From JAGMXM01 sp964458325 (GTDB taxonomy: Bacteria; Verrucomicrobiota; Verrucomicrobiia; Limisphaerales; UBA1319), in contig CAYWIM010000103.1 of NCBI GenBank assembly GCA_964458325.1, positions 1 to 14,335 of the forward strand: a stretch of DNA of 14,335 bases. Reading direction: 5' to 3'. The position numbers were made by a program, and so were the translations under genes. The notes under the pieces are model-generated. The model saw nothing but the letters and a program-made list of their open reading frames with translations, was not told the DNA's origin and did no database searches. Positions within the stretch are counted from its first letter, which is position 1, and every line of letters starts with the position of its first letter. Positions 7,830-14,072 of this stretch are shown here, piece after piece.

Positions 7830-8021
7830 TCACCCCATCCAGAAACCCTTCCGATGGGATACACCCAGAACCTTTCGGCAGTCGCAGCAGTAATACAGGA
7901 AACGAACCCCGAACACCGATTCCACACGGCGCGCGGCGATCTCGCGGATCTCCTTGCCGCAATGGGGACAAATCGGCGTCATGGCCGACTCTTCCTGGAT
8001 TCGGATCGTGGTTCTTGTCAT
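7830..8021 (-). CDS. Small zinc-ribbon protein, function unknown
   Basis: 63 residues from the ATG at 8021. Two cysteine pairs, CPHC (18-21) and CCDC (45-48, with its outer cysteines spaced like a CxxC), form a probable zinc ribbon. Between them lies a basic and aromatic stretch (RRVESVFGVRFLYY), and the protein ends RKGFWMG. The same frame runs upstream to 8225, but that part is low in conserved character, and a perfect -10 element at 8074-8079 lies inside it, so the short form is preferred. An inner ATG at residue 14 (MTPICPHC) is an alternative start. It converges with the VTC gene. The function could be nucleic-acid or protein binding; nothing in the context decides. Confidence 0.72.
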   Translation of the reverse strand: MTRTTIRIQEESAMTPICPHCGKEIREIAARRVESVFGVRFLYYCCDCRKVLGVSHRKGFWMG

Positions 8022-8073
8022 GCCGCAATCTTTCCCAGACCCTATCCATCGTCCACTACAATCCAGTGCCGGG

Positions 8074-8101
8074 ATTATACAACGTGTTTCGATCATCCCA
8101 G
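8074..8101 (-). promoter_or_regulatory. Predicted promoter of the zinc-ribbon gene
   Basis: On the minus strand, TATAAT (8079 to 8074) is a perfect -10. CTGGGA (8101 to 8096) lies 16 bp upstream as a weak -35. Transcription would begin near 8067, giving a leader of about 46 bases before the ATG at 8021. Confidence 0.4.
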
Positions 8102-8242
8102 ATCTGCTGGTTTCGCCGCAGCGGCCGGATGGCTCGGCGCGACGAAGGAGCATGCCGGCACCGCCGGTGCTTGAGGAGCCCCCCCCGGCGCGCCAAAAAG
8201 GACTGCTGCCCGGGATGGCCCCCACAGAGCCGCGCCGCGGGC

Positions 8243-8280
8243 TGGAAACTGTGGAAACTGGAATCGCCAGATGCTATTAT
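8243..8280 (+). promoter_or_regulatory. Predicted promoter with tandem 9-bp repeat
   Basis: TGGAAACTG is repeated exactly head to tail at 8243-8251 and 8252-8260. The second copy supplies a -35 candidate (TGGAAA, 8252-8257). It is 17 bp before TATTAT (8275-8280), which also has an extended TG at 8272-8273. Transcription would start near 8287, just before the ATG at 8291. The tandem repeat may be an operator. Confidence 0.42.
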
Positions 8281-8290
8281 GTCGCACAGC

Positions 8291-8815
8291 ATGAATCCGA
8301 CTTACGCCTATAAGCTGGTGGACACCGTGCGCCAGGAATGCCGCTTCGCGCTGGCGGCCTTTGCGCGGTTGCGGAGCGCCCTGAACGAAGCGGACCAGGA
8401 CTGGATCTTCGTCTGCGCCCACGCGGTGCTGCTCCATTCCGGGCAGATTGCGCGATTCCTCCTCCCCACCCGAGCGGCCTCCGCCGAGCGCGGCGAGTTC
8501 CTTCGGCGCGAGCTCGCCATCCAGGCGGCCAGCCCCCTCCTGGCGCCTGCCCTCCGCGAACTGCTCGATCGATCGGATGAAACCTACGAAGAATGGGTCG
8601 AGAACCTCCAAAGCCCCCATTACGTCGAGATGTCTGTCATGCCCCAAGGCGCTTTGACCGGGTCCAGCCCCGACGTCTTCCAGCGGCGCATCGACCCCGA
8701 TTCCCTTCGGTTCGGCTTCCGGAACTGGACGGTGGACATGAATCGTCTGGCGCAGGAGTTGCGGCGCCTGGACAATGCATGCCAGGCCTGGCTGCGCGGC
8801 CACACGCTTTGGTAA
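8291..8815 (+). CDS. Hypothetical protein, helical, unnamed family
   Basis: 174 residues from the ATG at 8291; an in-frame ATG at 8279 would add four. The 8291 start is preferred because the predicted -10 (8275-8280) overlaps the earlier one. The N-terminal half looks helical (AYKLVDTVRQECRFALAAF, then DWIFVCAHAVLLHSGQIARF at about 37-56). The middle has DETYEEWVENLQSPHYVEM, and the end DPDSLRFGFRNWTVDMNRL. This layout resembles a widespread set of hypothetical proteins with an alpha-helical, HEPN-like appearance and a conserved 'histidine in a hydrophobic helix' region. That likeness is from memory and weak; no catalytic motif is evident. The upstream gene diverges (zinc ribbon) and a decayed transposase module lies downstream. 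Confidence 0.7.
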   Translation: MNPTYAYKLVDTVRQECRFALAAFARLRSALNEADQDWIFVCAHAVLLHSGQIARFLLPTRAASAERGEFLRRELAIQAASPLLAPALRELLDRSDETYEEWVENLQSPHYVEMSVMPQGALTGSSPDVFQRRIDPDSLRFGFRNWTVDMNRLAQELRRLDNACQAWLRGHTLW

Positions 8816-8853
8816 GCAGACCCTTATCAAACCAACGCGTGTGGAGACTATGA

Positions 8854-9029
8854 CAATCTCATTGACTGACCCCTATACCTATGACAAGCCGGCTGCACCG
8901 AACGCCGCGAGAGCGCTGCCGTTCCAGTTCGGACGTCACTGGCGCGGCGTCGGTGAGCCGGATCGTTGGGCCACTTCGGACGCGCAGCCATGAGAGCAGC
9001 ACTGGGACCGGGGTCAGTTAATGAAATTG
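8854..9029. repeat. Imperfect 20-bp inverted repeat pair, probably RAYT-associated
   Basis: The left arm CAATCTCATTGACTGACCCC (8854-8873) and the right arm GGGGTCAGTTAATGAAATTG (9010-9029) are reverse complements at 18 of 20 positions. The arms enclose 136 bases without a convincing gene. The right arm ends 45 bases before the start of a transposase remnant, so these may be terminal palindromes of that element. Confidence 0.5.
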
Positions 9030-9074
9030 CACCGTTTTCTTTACGCCGAATGGGCACTGCGGGTGAATCCGGGC

Positions 9075-9146
9075 ATGGCTCGGAATCTGCGCATTCAATA
9101 TGCCGGAGCGATCTGCCGCGTCATGAATCGCGGTAGCCGACGATGA
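9075..9146 (+). pseudogene. Truncated REP-associated tyrosine transposase (RAYT) start
   Basis: The ATG at 9075 begins MARNLRIQYAGAICRVMNRG, which matches the usual first residues of Y1-type REP-associated transposases, normally followed by a DRRE/IF stretch and the HUH catalytic motif. Here the frame reads GSRR and stops at 9144-9146. Only 23 codons remain, and the sequence runs straight into the 3' end of the LamG coding remnant. No HUH motif or catalytic tyrosine follows, so it cannot be active. Confidence 0.65.
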
Positions 9147-9179
9147 TTGGATTTTTGCTCGTCGAGCGGCTGCCGCCGA

Positions 9180-10196
9180 TCAGGGCAACGCGATCATGAG
9201 ACGGACGAACTGAGCGGGTTCCTGATCGGCGGCAGCGTCCGTATGGAACGTGACGCGCTCGAATCCGGGCGGATCGGGGATCGGCACGGCGGCGGCCTGC
9301 GAGGCGTTCAGGAGCCCCCAGCTCGAGAGGTCGCGCGACACTTGCAGCGTGTAAACGAGCTCGCTCGTACCGGCCAGGCGGCGGGGGAACTCGATCGCCA
9401 GGCGGTCGCCCGCCATTTGCGCGCGCAGGGAGCGCGCGGCAGCACCGGCGGAATAGGGCGACACGCCGAGCGCATAGTCGAGCAGACGCGGGTAGCCGAA
9501 GGGGTCGGCGGCTTGCCAGTCGATGGGATCGTCGCCGAGATAGGCCCGGTGCCACGCGGCGGCGGACTGCTGGGTGGCGTTGCACAGGGCGGCGATTTCG
9601 TCTGCCGCCAACGCGCGATTGAAAATGCGGACTTCGTCGATCGTGCCATTGAAGAAGCGCGACTGGATGTCCGTCCCGATCTGGAGGTCGCCGCCGAGAG
9701 CGGTGTTGATGGTTTGCGCGCTCTGAGCGCTGGGCGATTGGCGCTGGCCGTCGACGTAGAGGGCCACGTTGGCGACGTTGGCGATGTTGTTGGTGAACAC
9801 GGCCGCCACGTGATGCCACTGGCCGTCCCGCAAGTCCGTGGACCCGGCGATGTAACCGCCTTCGACTTCGACGCGCAGCGCGCCGGCGGCGCCGTTTTCA
9901 TTCTGAACCCGCATGATCCATTTCTGGCTGGTGGTTTTCACGCCGTAGCATAGAAACGATCCGACCGTCGCGGTCTTGATCCAGGCGGCAACGGTCCGGT
10001 TGCTCGAGCCGAGGATGCCCTTGTAGCCTGGGACAACGACCTGGCTCGAGACGCCATCGAACTGGAGAGCGCGGTTCCACCTGCCCGCCACCCATTGGGC
10101 AGGGTCGTTCGCGAATCCGCTGAGCACCGCCGAGTATGCGCCCCCGGCCTCCTCCGTGACGAAGCCGGACGTCTGGTTGAATGGAAACCAGAGCGA
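9180..10196 (-). pseudogene. LamG-domain C-terminus of the sulfatase, out of frame
   Basis: About 338 codons in a frame different from the upstream sulfatase. It opens with SLWFPFNQTSGFVTEEAGG and continues with RWNRALQFDG, VAAWIKT, DGQWHHVAAVF, VALYVDG and FNGTIDEVRIFNRAL, which together make a complete concanavalin/LamG fold. Then come WHRAYLGDDPIDW and YPRLLDYALGVSP, a motif common near the C-termini of exported Verrucomicrobia proteins. A beta-rich end (YTLQVSRDLSSW to QFVRLMIALP) follows. It has no start of its own in this context; an open frame extends to 10664, but those codons are the sulfatase in the wrong frame. It is read here as the severed end of the sulfatase gene. A sequencing or assembly error is an alternative explanation. 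Confidence 0.75.
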
Positions 10197-12000
10197 CGCC
10201 ATCGACGGGAACGCTGAGGAAGCCGGCGAACCGCAGGCCGATGTTTTCGTCCCGGGTGCGCACGGACAGGTCAATCCCAGCGCAGTGACCGGTGGCAACG
10301 GGCGCCAGCGTCGCGAAATCGGGCACCCAGGGGAAGCTGCCTTCATACGCGCTGTAATCGAGGCCAGGGACCAGGTCCGACACCGCGGCGGGCGGGACGA
10401 GATTGGCGTCGAACGGCCGCGGGGCATCGGAAAGCGGGCGCCGGATCTGGAGAACGCGATCTTGCATCCGCTGCTGGAGGCCGGCGAACCACGGGCTGGC
10501 GCCGGCGAGGTTGGTGGCTTCCTTGGGATCGTTGAGGGTGTGATAGATCTGGAAGGGTGTGGCGCCGGCGGCGACGTTGTAGCGGACGCCTTTGTAGCCA
10601 TCGAGGTGAATGACCTGTTCCTGATTGCGGGTGGCGCCGCGCCGTGCGGCCTCGAATTCAGCATAGCTGGGGGTGGCGCTGGAAACGTTGTATTCGACGT
10701 AGATCGTGCCGAGCTGCTGGGCGCCCATGCCCGTCAGCGTTGGGAGGAGGGAAACACCGTCGGTCCGGGCCGGGGCAGGCAGGCCAGCCACATCGGCGAA
10801 TGTTGGCAGCCAGTCGTGGAACTGAGAGGCGGCCATGGTGATCTCGCCGGCCGGAATGCGTCCCGGCCACCACGCCAGCGTCGGCACCCGGATCCCGGCC
10901 TCCCAGGTGTCGCGCTTGATGCCGTCCATGGGCCCGAACGAATCGAAGAAAGTCGGATCTTGCGTGTAACTGCCGCCGTTGCCGGCCTCGTTGTGAGGTC
11001 CGTTGTCGGAGGTGAACACAACAAGCGTATTGCTGTCGATGCCGAGATCTCGGAGGAGCTGGAGCAGATCCGCGGTGGCATCGTCGAATCGCCGGATCAT
11101 GGTGGCGTGGCGTTTGGCCGCGGCGGGCCAGGCGACCTCGGGGGTGGCCGCGTTGTTATCGTTGTTCCAGGTGGCGTTGGTGTAATCGGGGTGGATCCAT
11201 GTGTTGATCGTTCCGGCGGCGGTATTGATCATGGCGCCGGGCGTGCCGGTCCATTGGACGCCACCGTTCAAGCCGCCGCCGGCGGGATACTCGATCGAAG
11301 GCGCCTGGAGCTGGGCGTGAGGCGAATCGTAGGAGAGAAACAGGAAGAATGGCTGGACGGGATGGGCGTCCTGGCGATCCGTGATCCATTTCTTGGCCCG
11401 GGCGGTCCAGAGATCGGTCGTGTAACACTTGTCCAACTGGCTGGAGATATTGCTGGTGAAACCATCCCACACCGGCTGGCCGTTTTCCTTGGGATAATGG
11501 TAATGGCCGTTGACATGGGTCATGTAGCCAAAGAAATCGTCAAAACCCCGATATTGCGGGTGCGCCTCGGGAATCGTGCCGCCGCCTTGCAATCCCCACT
11601 TCCCGATGAGCGCGGTGGCGTAGCCCGCACGGCGGAGCACCGATGCCAGCGTGTGGTTGTTCTCGATGGCCTTGTCGAACTGGTTGTCGCGGACGTTGGC
11701 GTGACCTTGGTGCACGCCCAGCAGGAGCGAAGCCCGCGCAGGCGCGCAGACCGGCGCCGAACAGTAATGGCGCCGCAGCTGCAGACCTTGGGCCGCCATT
11801 GCGTCGAGGTTCGGCGTGGCAAAGGCAGGCTTGTTCCGGTGGGTCTCGAAGCCGCGGCTGTTCTGGAAAAAGACGCCGAGATCGCCCCAGCCCATGTCGT
11901 CCACGAGAATGAACACGATGTTGGGCGCGGCCTCGGCCCAGAGCGCCGACCATGCCATCAATGCGCCCGCCAACAGCCCTGGAATTGGAGATTTCATCAT
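9898..12000 (-). CDS. Exported S1-type sulfatase, C-terminus frameshifted
   Basis: 700 residues from the ATG at 12000; a second ATG follows at 11997. An upstream in-frame ATG at 12057 would bury the signal peptide, and GGAGG lies 11 bases before 12000. The signal peptide covers about 1-25. Sulfatase motifs: metal-binding DD at 34-35 (ILVDDMGWGDLG), and C85 in CAPAR, fitting the CxPxR site where Cys becomes formylglycine. GYATALIGKWG and FTSDNGPHN follow. The catalytic domain looks whole, so hydrolysis of sulfate esters, probably on polysaccharides, is expected in the periplasm or outside. From about residue 547 a PA14-like domain starts (DYSAYEGSFPWVPDF ... NIGLRFAGFLSVPVDGV) but breaks at about 602. 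The last ~98 codons are a wrong-frame reading of LamG sequence. No maturation enzyme is in the window. Confidence 0.88.
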   Translation of the reverse strand: MMKSPIPGLLAGALMAWSALWAEAAPNIVFILVDDMGWGDLGVFFQNSRGFETHRNKPAFATPNLDAMAAQGLQLRRHYCSAPVCAPARASLLLGVHQGHANVRDNQFDKAIENNHTLASVLRRAGYATALIGKWGLQGGGTIPEAHPQYRGFDDFFGYMTHVNGHYHYPKENGQPVWDGFTSNISSQLDKCYTTDLWTARAKKWITDRQDAHPVQPFFLFLSYDSPHAQLQAPSIEYPAGGGLNGGVQWTGTPGAMINTAAGTINTWIHPDYTNATWNNDNNAATPEVAWPAAAKRHATMIRRFDDATADLLQLLRDLGIDSNTLVVFTSDNGPHNEAGNGGSYTQDPTFFDSFGPMDGIKRDTWEAGIRVPTLAWWPGRIPAGEITMAASQFHDWLPTFADVAGLPAPARTDGVSLLPTLTGMGAQQLGTIYVEYNVSSATPSYAEFEAARRGATRNQEQVIHLDGYKGVRYNVAAGATPFQIYHTLNDPKEATNLAGASPWFAGLQQRMQDRVLQIRRPLSDAPRPFDANLVPPAAVSDLVPGLDYSAYEGSFPWVPDFATLAPVATGHCAGIDLSVRTRDENIGLRFAGFLSVPVDGVALVSIQPDVRLRHGGGRGRILGGAQRIRERPCPMGGGQVEPRSPVRWRLEPGRCPRLQGHPRLEQPDRCRLDQDRDGRIVSMLRRENHQPEMDHAGSE

Positions 12001-12476
12001 GCCCTCAATCGCCTCCGCAGCAGCCAGGAGCCGGGTCAGGCGACGACTCCATGACAAGGCGGATCTCTTCGTCCATGCCCGCGGTTGTTTCTTCGCCGAT
12101 TACAGCGCGGGATGGAGGATTTCTAAATGAAGGTTTGTGGGCTGAAGGCCATCCGGCGGCATGCCGGGGACCGCCCGCCGTGCCGGTTTGAAGGCAATGG
12201 GCTCGGCTACATATTTGACATATGGCATTCGGTCAGGACAGTAGGATCACAAATTCGATTTGTCCTTATCCTAATACCCCAACACCGTCCAAACAAAAAC
12301 CCAGCGCCGCCCGAACCTGCCCTCACGCGAAAAACGCCCGTTCATCCCTTTCCAACCGTTCGCTTGACTTGCTCCGTTGGACCGTGAGACCCTTGCCTGG
12401 ATCGACCCCAAACCAATTCGTGTAATGCAACCGAGTTTGAGACAATAAATACTGTTCGATGAAGAAAGAGGTCTCT
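12001..12476. other. Intergenic region without a convincing gene
   Basis: About 480 bases upstream of the sulfatase with no supported gene on either strand. It is more AT-rich towards the right. It holds CATAT-TTGAC-ATATG (12210-12224), a small palindrome, and a larger hairpin at 12242-12273. No confident promoter for the sulfatase was found. Confidence 0.5.
12242..12273. repeat. Two-tier hairpin
   Basis: TAGGAT (12242-12247) pairs with ATCCTA (12268-12273), and inside it CAAAT (12250-12254) pairs with ATTTG (12258-12262), separated by an internal loop. There is no T-run. Its role is unknown; it could be an RNA structure or a protein-binding palindrome in the sulfatase upstream region. Confidence 0.4.
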
Positions 12477-12500
12477 CACGGAGGCACAAAGACACGGAGA
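12477..12500 (+). repeat. Three 8-bp CACRRAGR repeats before the GxxExxY start
   Basis: CACGGAGG, CACAAAGA and CACGGAGA follow one another without gaps and end on the A of the ATG at 12500. CGGAG could serve as a ribosome binding site, but it abuts the ATG. Similar short purine-rich repeats before GxxExxY genes are recalled from other genomes. Confidence 0.55.
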
Positions 12501-12781
12501 TGAACGAGAATGCGATAGGGACCATCGTGGTGGACTGTGCGGTTGAATTGCATCGGGATCTGGGGCCCGGCTTGCTGGAGACGGTCTACGAAGTGACCCT
12601 GGCCCGGGCACTGGAGCGGCGGGGCCTGAGCGTCCAGCGCCAGGTGAGCGTTGCGATTGAGTATCGTGGCGAGAGATTCGACGAGGGATTCCGAGCGGAC
12701 CTGATGGTCGGGAACAGCTTCTCGGTGCGGAGCTGGAGCTCCGCCTTCCCGACAGACGCAAGGCGGATGATCATTTCGTGA
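12500..12781 (+). pseudogene. Truncated GxxExxY family protein
   Basis: 93 codons. Residues 1-70 fit the GxxExxY family well: MNENAIGTIVVDCAVELHRD, then GPGLLETVYE with the name-giving G-x-x-E-x-x-Y, then ALERRGLSVQRQV, YRGERFDEGFRADLMV. Full-length members are about 125-130 residues and continue with a beta strand holding E-x-K and a KQLLTYLR-like helix; their fold has been likened to PD-(D/E)XK nucleases. Here the sequence changes after DLMV (about 12709) to an unrelated stretch and stops at 12781, so the catalytic half is gone. The function of the family is not established. Confidence 0.75.
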
Positions 12782-12957
12782 GTCAGATTCGCGCGCTTCC
12801 CCGTGGGCTCCGCGCCATGGCCGCGACCTATGAGCTTGACGTGTCCCTGGCGCTTGACGATCTCGGCTGGCATTTCGCTCCTGCATCGCCAACCCGGCCT
12901 TCGTCAGACAGGAATTACTTGACAATATTCTATTATACATCATCGTTCGCGTTATGA
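12712..12957 (+). pseudogene. Unidentified gene fragment joined to the GxxExxY remnant
   Basis: In the frame one base from the GxxExxY frame there is an open, protein-like run: REQLLGAELELRLPDRRKADDHF, VSQIRALPRGLRAMAATYEL and DVSLALDDLGWHF, ending at the TGA at 12955-12957. It has no start of its own. Its regular charged and hydrophobic pattern looks like real coding sequence, with some recalled likeness to hypothetical proteins containing an 'MAATYELDVS..LDDLGWHF' stretch, but this is not a firm assignment. The last ~20 codons are AT-rich and probably no longer part of it. Confidence 0.35.
12934..12939 (+). promoter_or_regulatory. Weak -10 candidate before the pseudopilin gene
   Basis: TATACA (12934-12939) lies 14 bases before the ATG at 12954 in a short AT-rich stretch. 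A perfect TTGACA (12919-12924) is nearby but only 9 bp away, too close to pair with it. The promoter is therefore uncertain. Confidence 0.25.
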
Positions 12958-13601
12958 AACGCATGTCCACGTCTTCGGAATCCGGCGCGTTCGCGTTCAT
13001 TGACCTGCTCGTGGCTCTTGCCGTCCTTGCGATTCTGGCCGCGATGTTGTTGCCGGCGCTCGCCAGGGCAAAGGCCAGGGCCCAGCGCGTCAACTGCGTC
13101 AACAACCTGAAACAATGCGGGCTCGCCTTTCGCATCTGGGCGGTGGATCACGGCGATCGGAATCCCATGGCCGTCCCCGGCACGAACCACGGCACGCTTG
13201 AATGGATCGAAGGCGGCAATGCCTATCGCCATTTCCAGGCGCTATCCAACGAGCTGAACACGCCCAAGATCCTCGTCTGTCCCGCCGATGTGCGCCAGGC
13301 CGCGGCCAACTTCGGCCGTCTCCAGAACCAGAACCTCAGCTACTTCGTGGGATTGGACGCCGACGAAACCCAGCCGCAAATGCTGCTGGATGGCGACCGC
13401 AATATTACGAACGGCACCGCGCCCATTCGGTCCATCCTGATCTTGTCGCCCGACCGGCCGGCGGGATGGACCGAGAAGATGCACGGCTCACAGGGAAACG
13501 TCGGGCTCTCGGACGGCAGCGTGCAAATGTGGTCGACCGCCCGACTCCGGGGAGGGCTCAAGGACACCGGCAATCCGACCAACCGCGTCGCGCTGCCCTG
13601 A
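12954..13601 (+). CDS. Type II secretion-like pseudopilin, Verrucomicrobia type
   Basis: 215 residues. A short leader ends in SGA and is followed by FAFIDLLVALAVLAILAAMLLPALA, a prepilin-type N-terminal methylation helix. The usual FTLIE is FAFID here, so the key +5 acidic residue is Asp (D17) instead of Glu. After the helix come CVNNLKQCGLAFRIWAVDHGDR, PKILVCPADVR, SYFVGLDADETQPQ, GDRNITNG and GNVGLSDGSVQMWS. This arrangement is typical of the expanded H-X9-DG-like/pseudopilin proteins of Verrucomicrobia, whose function is unknown. An inner ATG at residue 4 (12963) is an alternative start. No other secretion genes are nearby, so it is one of the usual orphan copies. The gene appears intact although its neighbours are broken. 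Confidence 0.85.
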   Translation: MKRMSTSSESGAFAFIDLLVALAVLAILAAMLLPALARAKARAQRVNCVNNLKQCGLAFRIWAVDHGDRNPMAVPGTNHGTLEWIEGGNAYRHFQALSNELNTPKILVCPADVRQAAANFGRLQNQNLSYFVGLDADETQPQMLLDGDRNITNGTAPIRSILILSPDRPAGWTEKMHGSQGNVGLSDGSVQMWSTARLRGGLKDTGNPTNRVALP

Positions 13602-13746
13602 GCTTGCCGTCGCTCCCTTTTCATACCCCAACAACCTCTTGGGTGGATGCGGCACCGGCATTGGGGCGGTCGATGTCCAGTTTTTCCCCCGAGGATATCG
13701 GCCTCCGCACCCACGACGGGACCGGCGTCATCCAAGTCGCGTCCGG

Positions 13747-13781
13747 TTGACACGACAGGCGGAGGGTGGGATTATCCCACC
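13747..13781 (+). promoter_or_regulatory. Promoter and palindromic operator of the antitoxin gene
   Basis: TTGACA (13747-13752), 17 bp, then GATTAT (13770-13775) make a good sigma-70 promoter. GGTGGGA-TTA-TCCCACC (13765-13781) is a perfect palindrome covering the -10 and ending on the base before the ATG at 13782. This is the expected layout for an antitoxin that represses its own operon. Transcription would start at or next to the ATG, giving a leaderless message. Confidence 0.6.
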
Positions 13782-14010
13782 ATGATTGTGACTCTGGATG
13801 CCAAGCGCCGATTGAGCGTGCCCGCGAGCCTGGCAGCCGGCCAAGCCGGGCGACCAGTTTGACGCGGTCTTTGACGCCGATGAGGACACCCTGATGTTCC
13901 ACCGCATCAAGCGCAAATCGAACTGGCTCGAGGTCTGGAAAAAGTGCCCGGTTCCGATGGACGACCTCCCGCCCCGAAGCCGGGAACTTCCCAAGACTGT
14001 CAAGCTATGA
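13782..14010 (+). pseudogene. AbrB/MazE-like antitoxin with a one-base frameshift
   Basis: The first frame reads MIVTLDAKRRLSVPASLA, the start of an AbrB/MazE/SpoVT swapped-hairpin DNA-binding domain, then stops at 13860 after eight wrong-frame codons. Removing one base (G13836) restores LAPAKPGDQFDAVFDADEDT, then LMFHRIKRKSNWLEVWKKCP and VPMDDLPPRSRELPKTVKL, ending at the TGA at 14008-14010: a normal full-length antitoxin of about 75 residues. The clean repair by one base suggests either very recent inactivation or a sequencing error. The stop overlaps the ATG of a PIN-toxin-like start by ATGA, the usual coupling in vapBC operons. Confidence 0.8.
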
Positions 14011-14060
14011 GTTGGCTGCTGAAGAACTGTTCGATTAGGCATTATATACGCAGATTGTAA
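14007..14060 (+). pseudogene. Possible truncated PIN-domain toxin (VapC-like) start
   Basis: The ATG at 14007 overlaps the antitoxin stop. It encodes MSWLL, the first residues expected of toxins paired with this antitoxin (MSWLLDTCVLSE-like). It then diverges (KNCSIRHYIRRL) and stops at 14058-14060. No PIN-domain acidic residues are present. The loss coincides with a shift to AT-richer sequence, suggesting that the toxin was cut by an insertion or rearrangement. Confidence 0.4.
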
Positions 14061-14072
14061 AGGGAGTTTACA
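14056..14072. repeat. Short hairpin TGTAAA / TTTACA
   Basis: TGTAAA (14056-14061) and TTTACA (14067-14072) form a perfect 6-bp stem around GGGAG. It overlaps the stop of the possible toxin remnant. Confidence 0.4.

Noticed and set aside
8022..8225. N-terminal extension of the zinc-ribbon frame to 131 residues
   Set aside because: The added 68 residues look random, and a perfect -10 element lies within them.
8093..8830. A 245-codon minus-strand frame opposite the hypothetical gene
   Set aside because: The plus strand has the better promoter and the more protein-like composition; this frame is Gly/Arg-rich shadow.
10156..12054. A 632-codon open frame on the plus strand opposite the sulfatase
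   Set aside because: It is antisense to a clear sulfatase with intact catalytic motifs. Its translation is Gly/Arg-rich without domain motifs, as expected from GC-rich shadow frames.
12919..12939. TTGACA and TATACA as a paired promoter for the pseudopilin gene
   Set aside because: The spacer is only 9 bp, too short for sigma-70 recognition; only the -10 is kept, as a weak candidate.
12476..13135. A 219-codon minus-strand frame across the GxxExxY and pseudopilin region
   Set aside because: It runs antisense through two recognised coding segments and contains no domain-like pattern.
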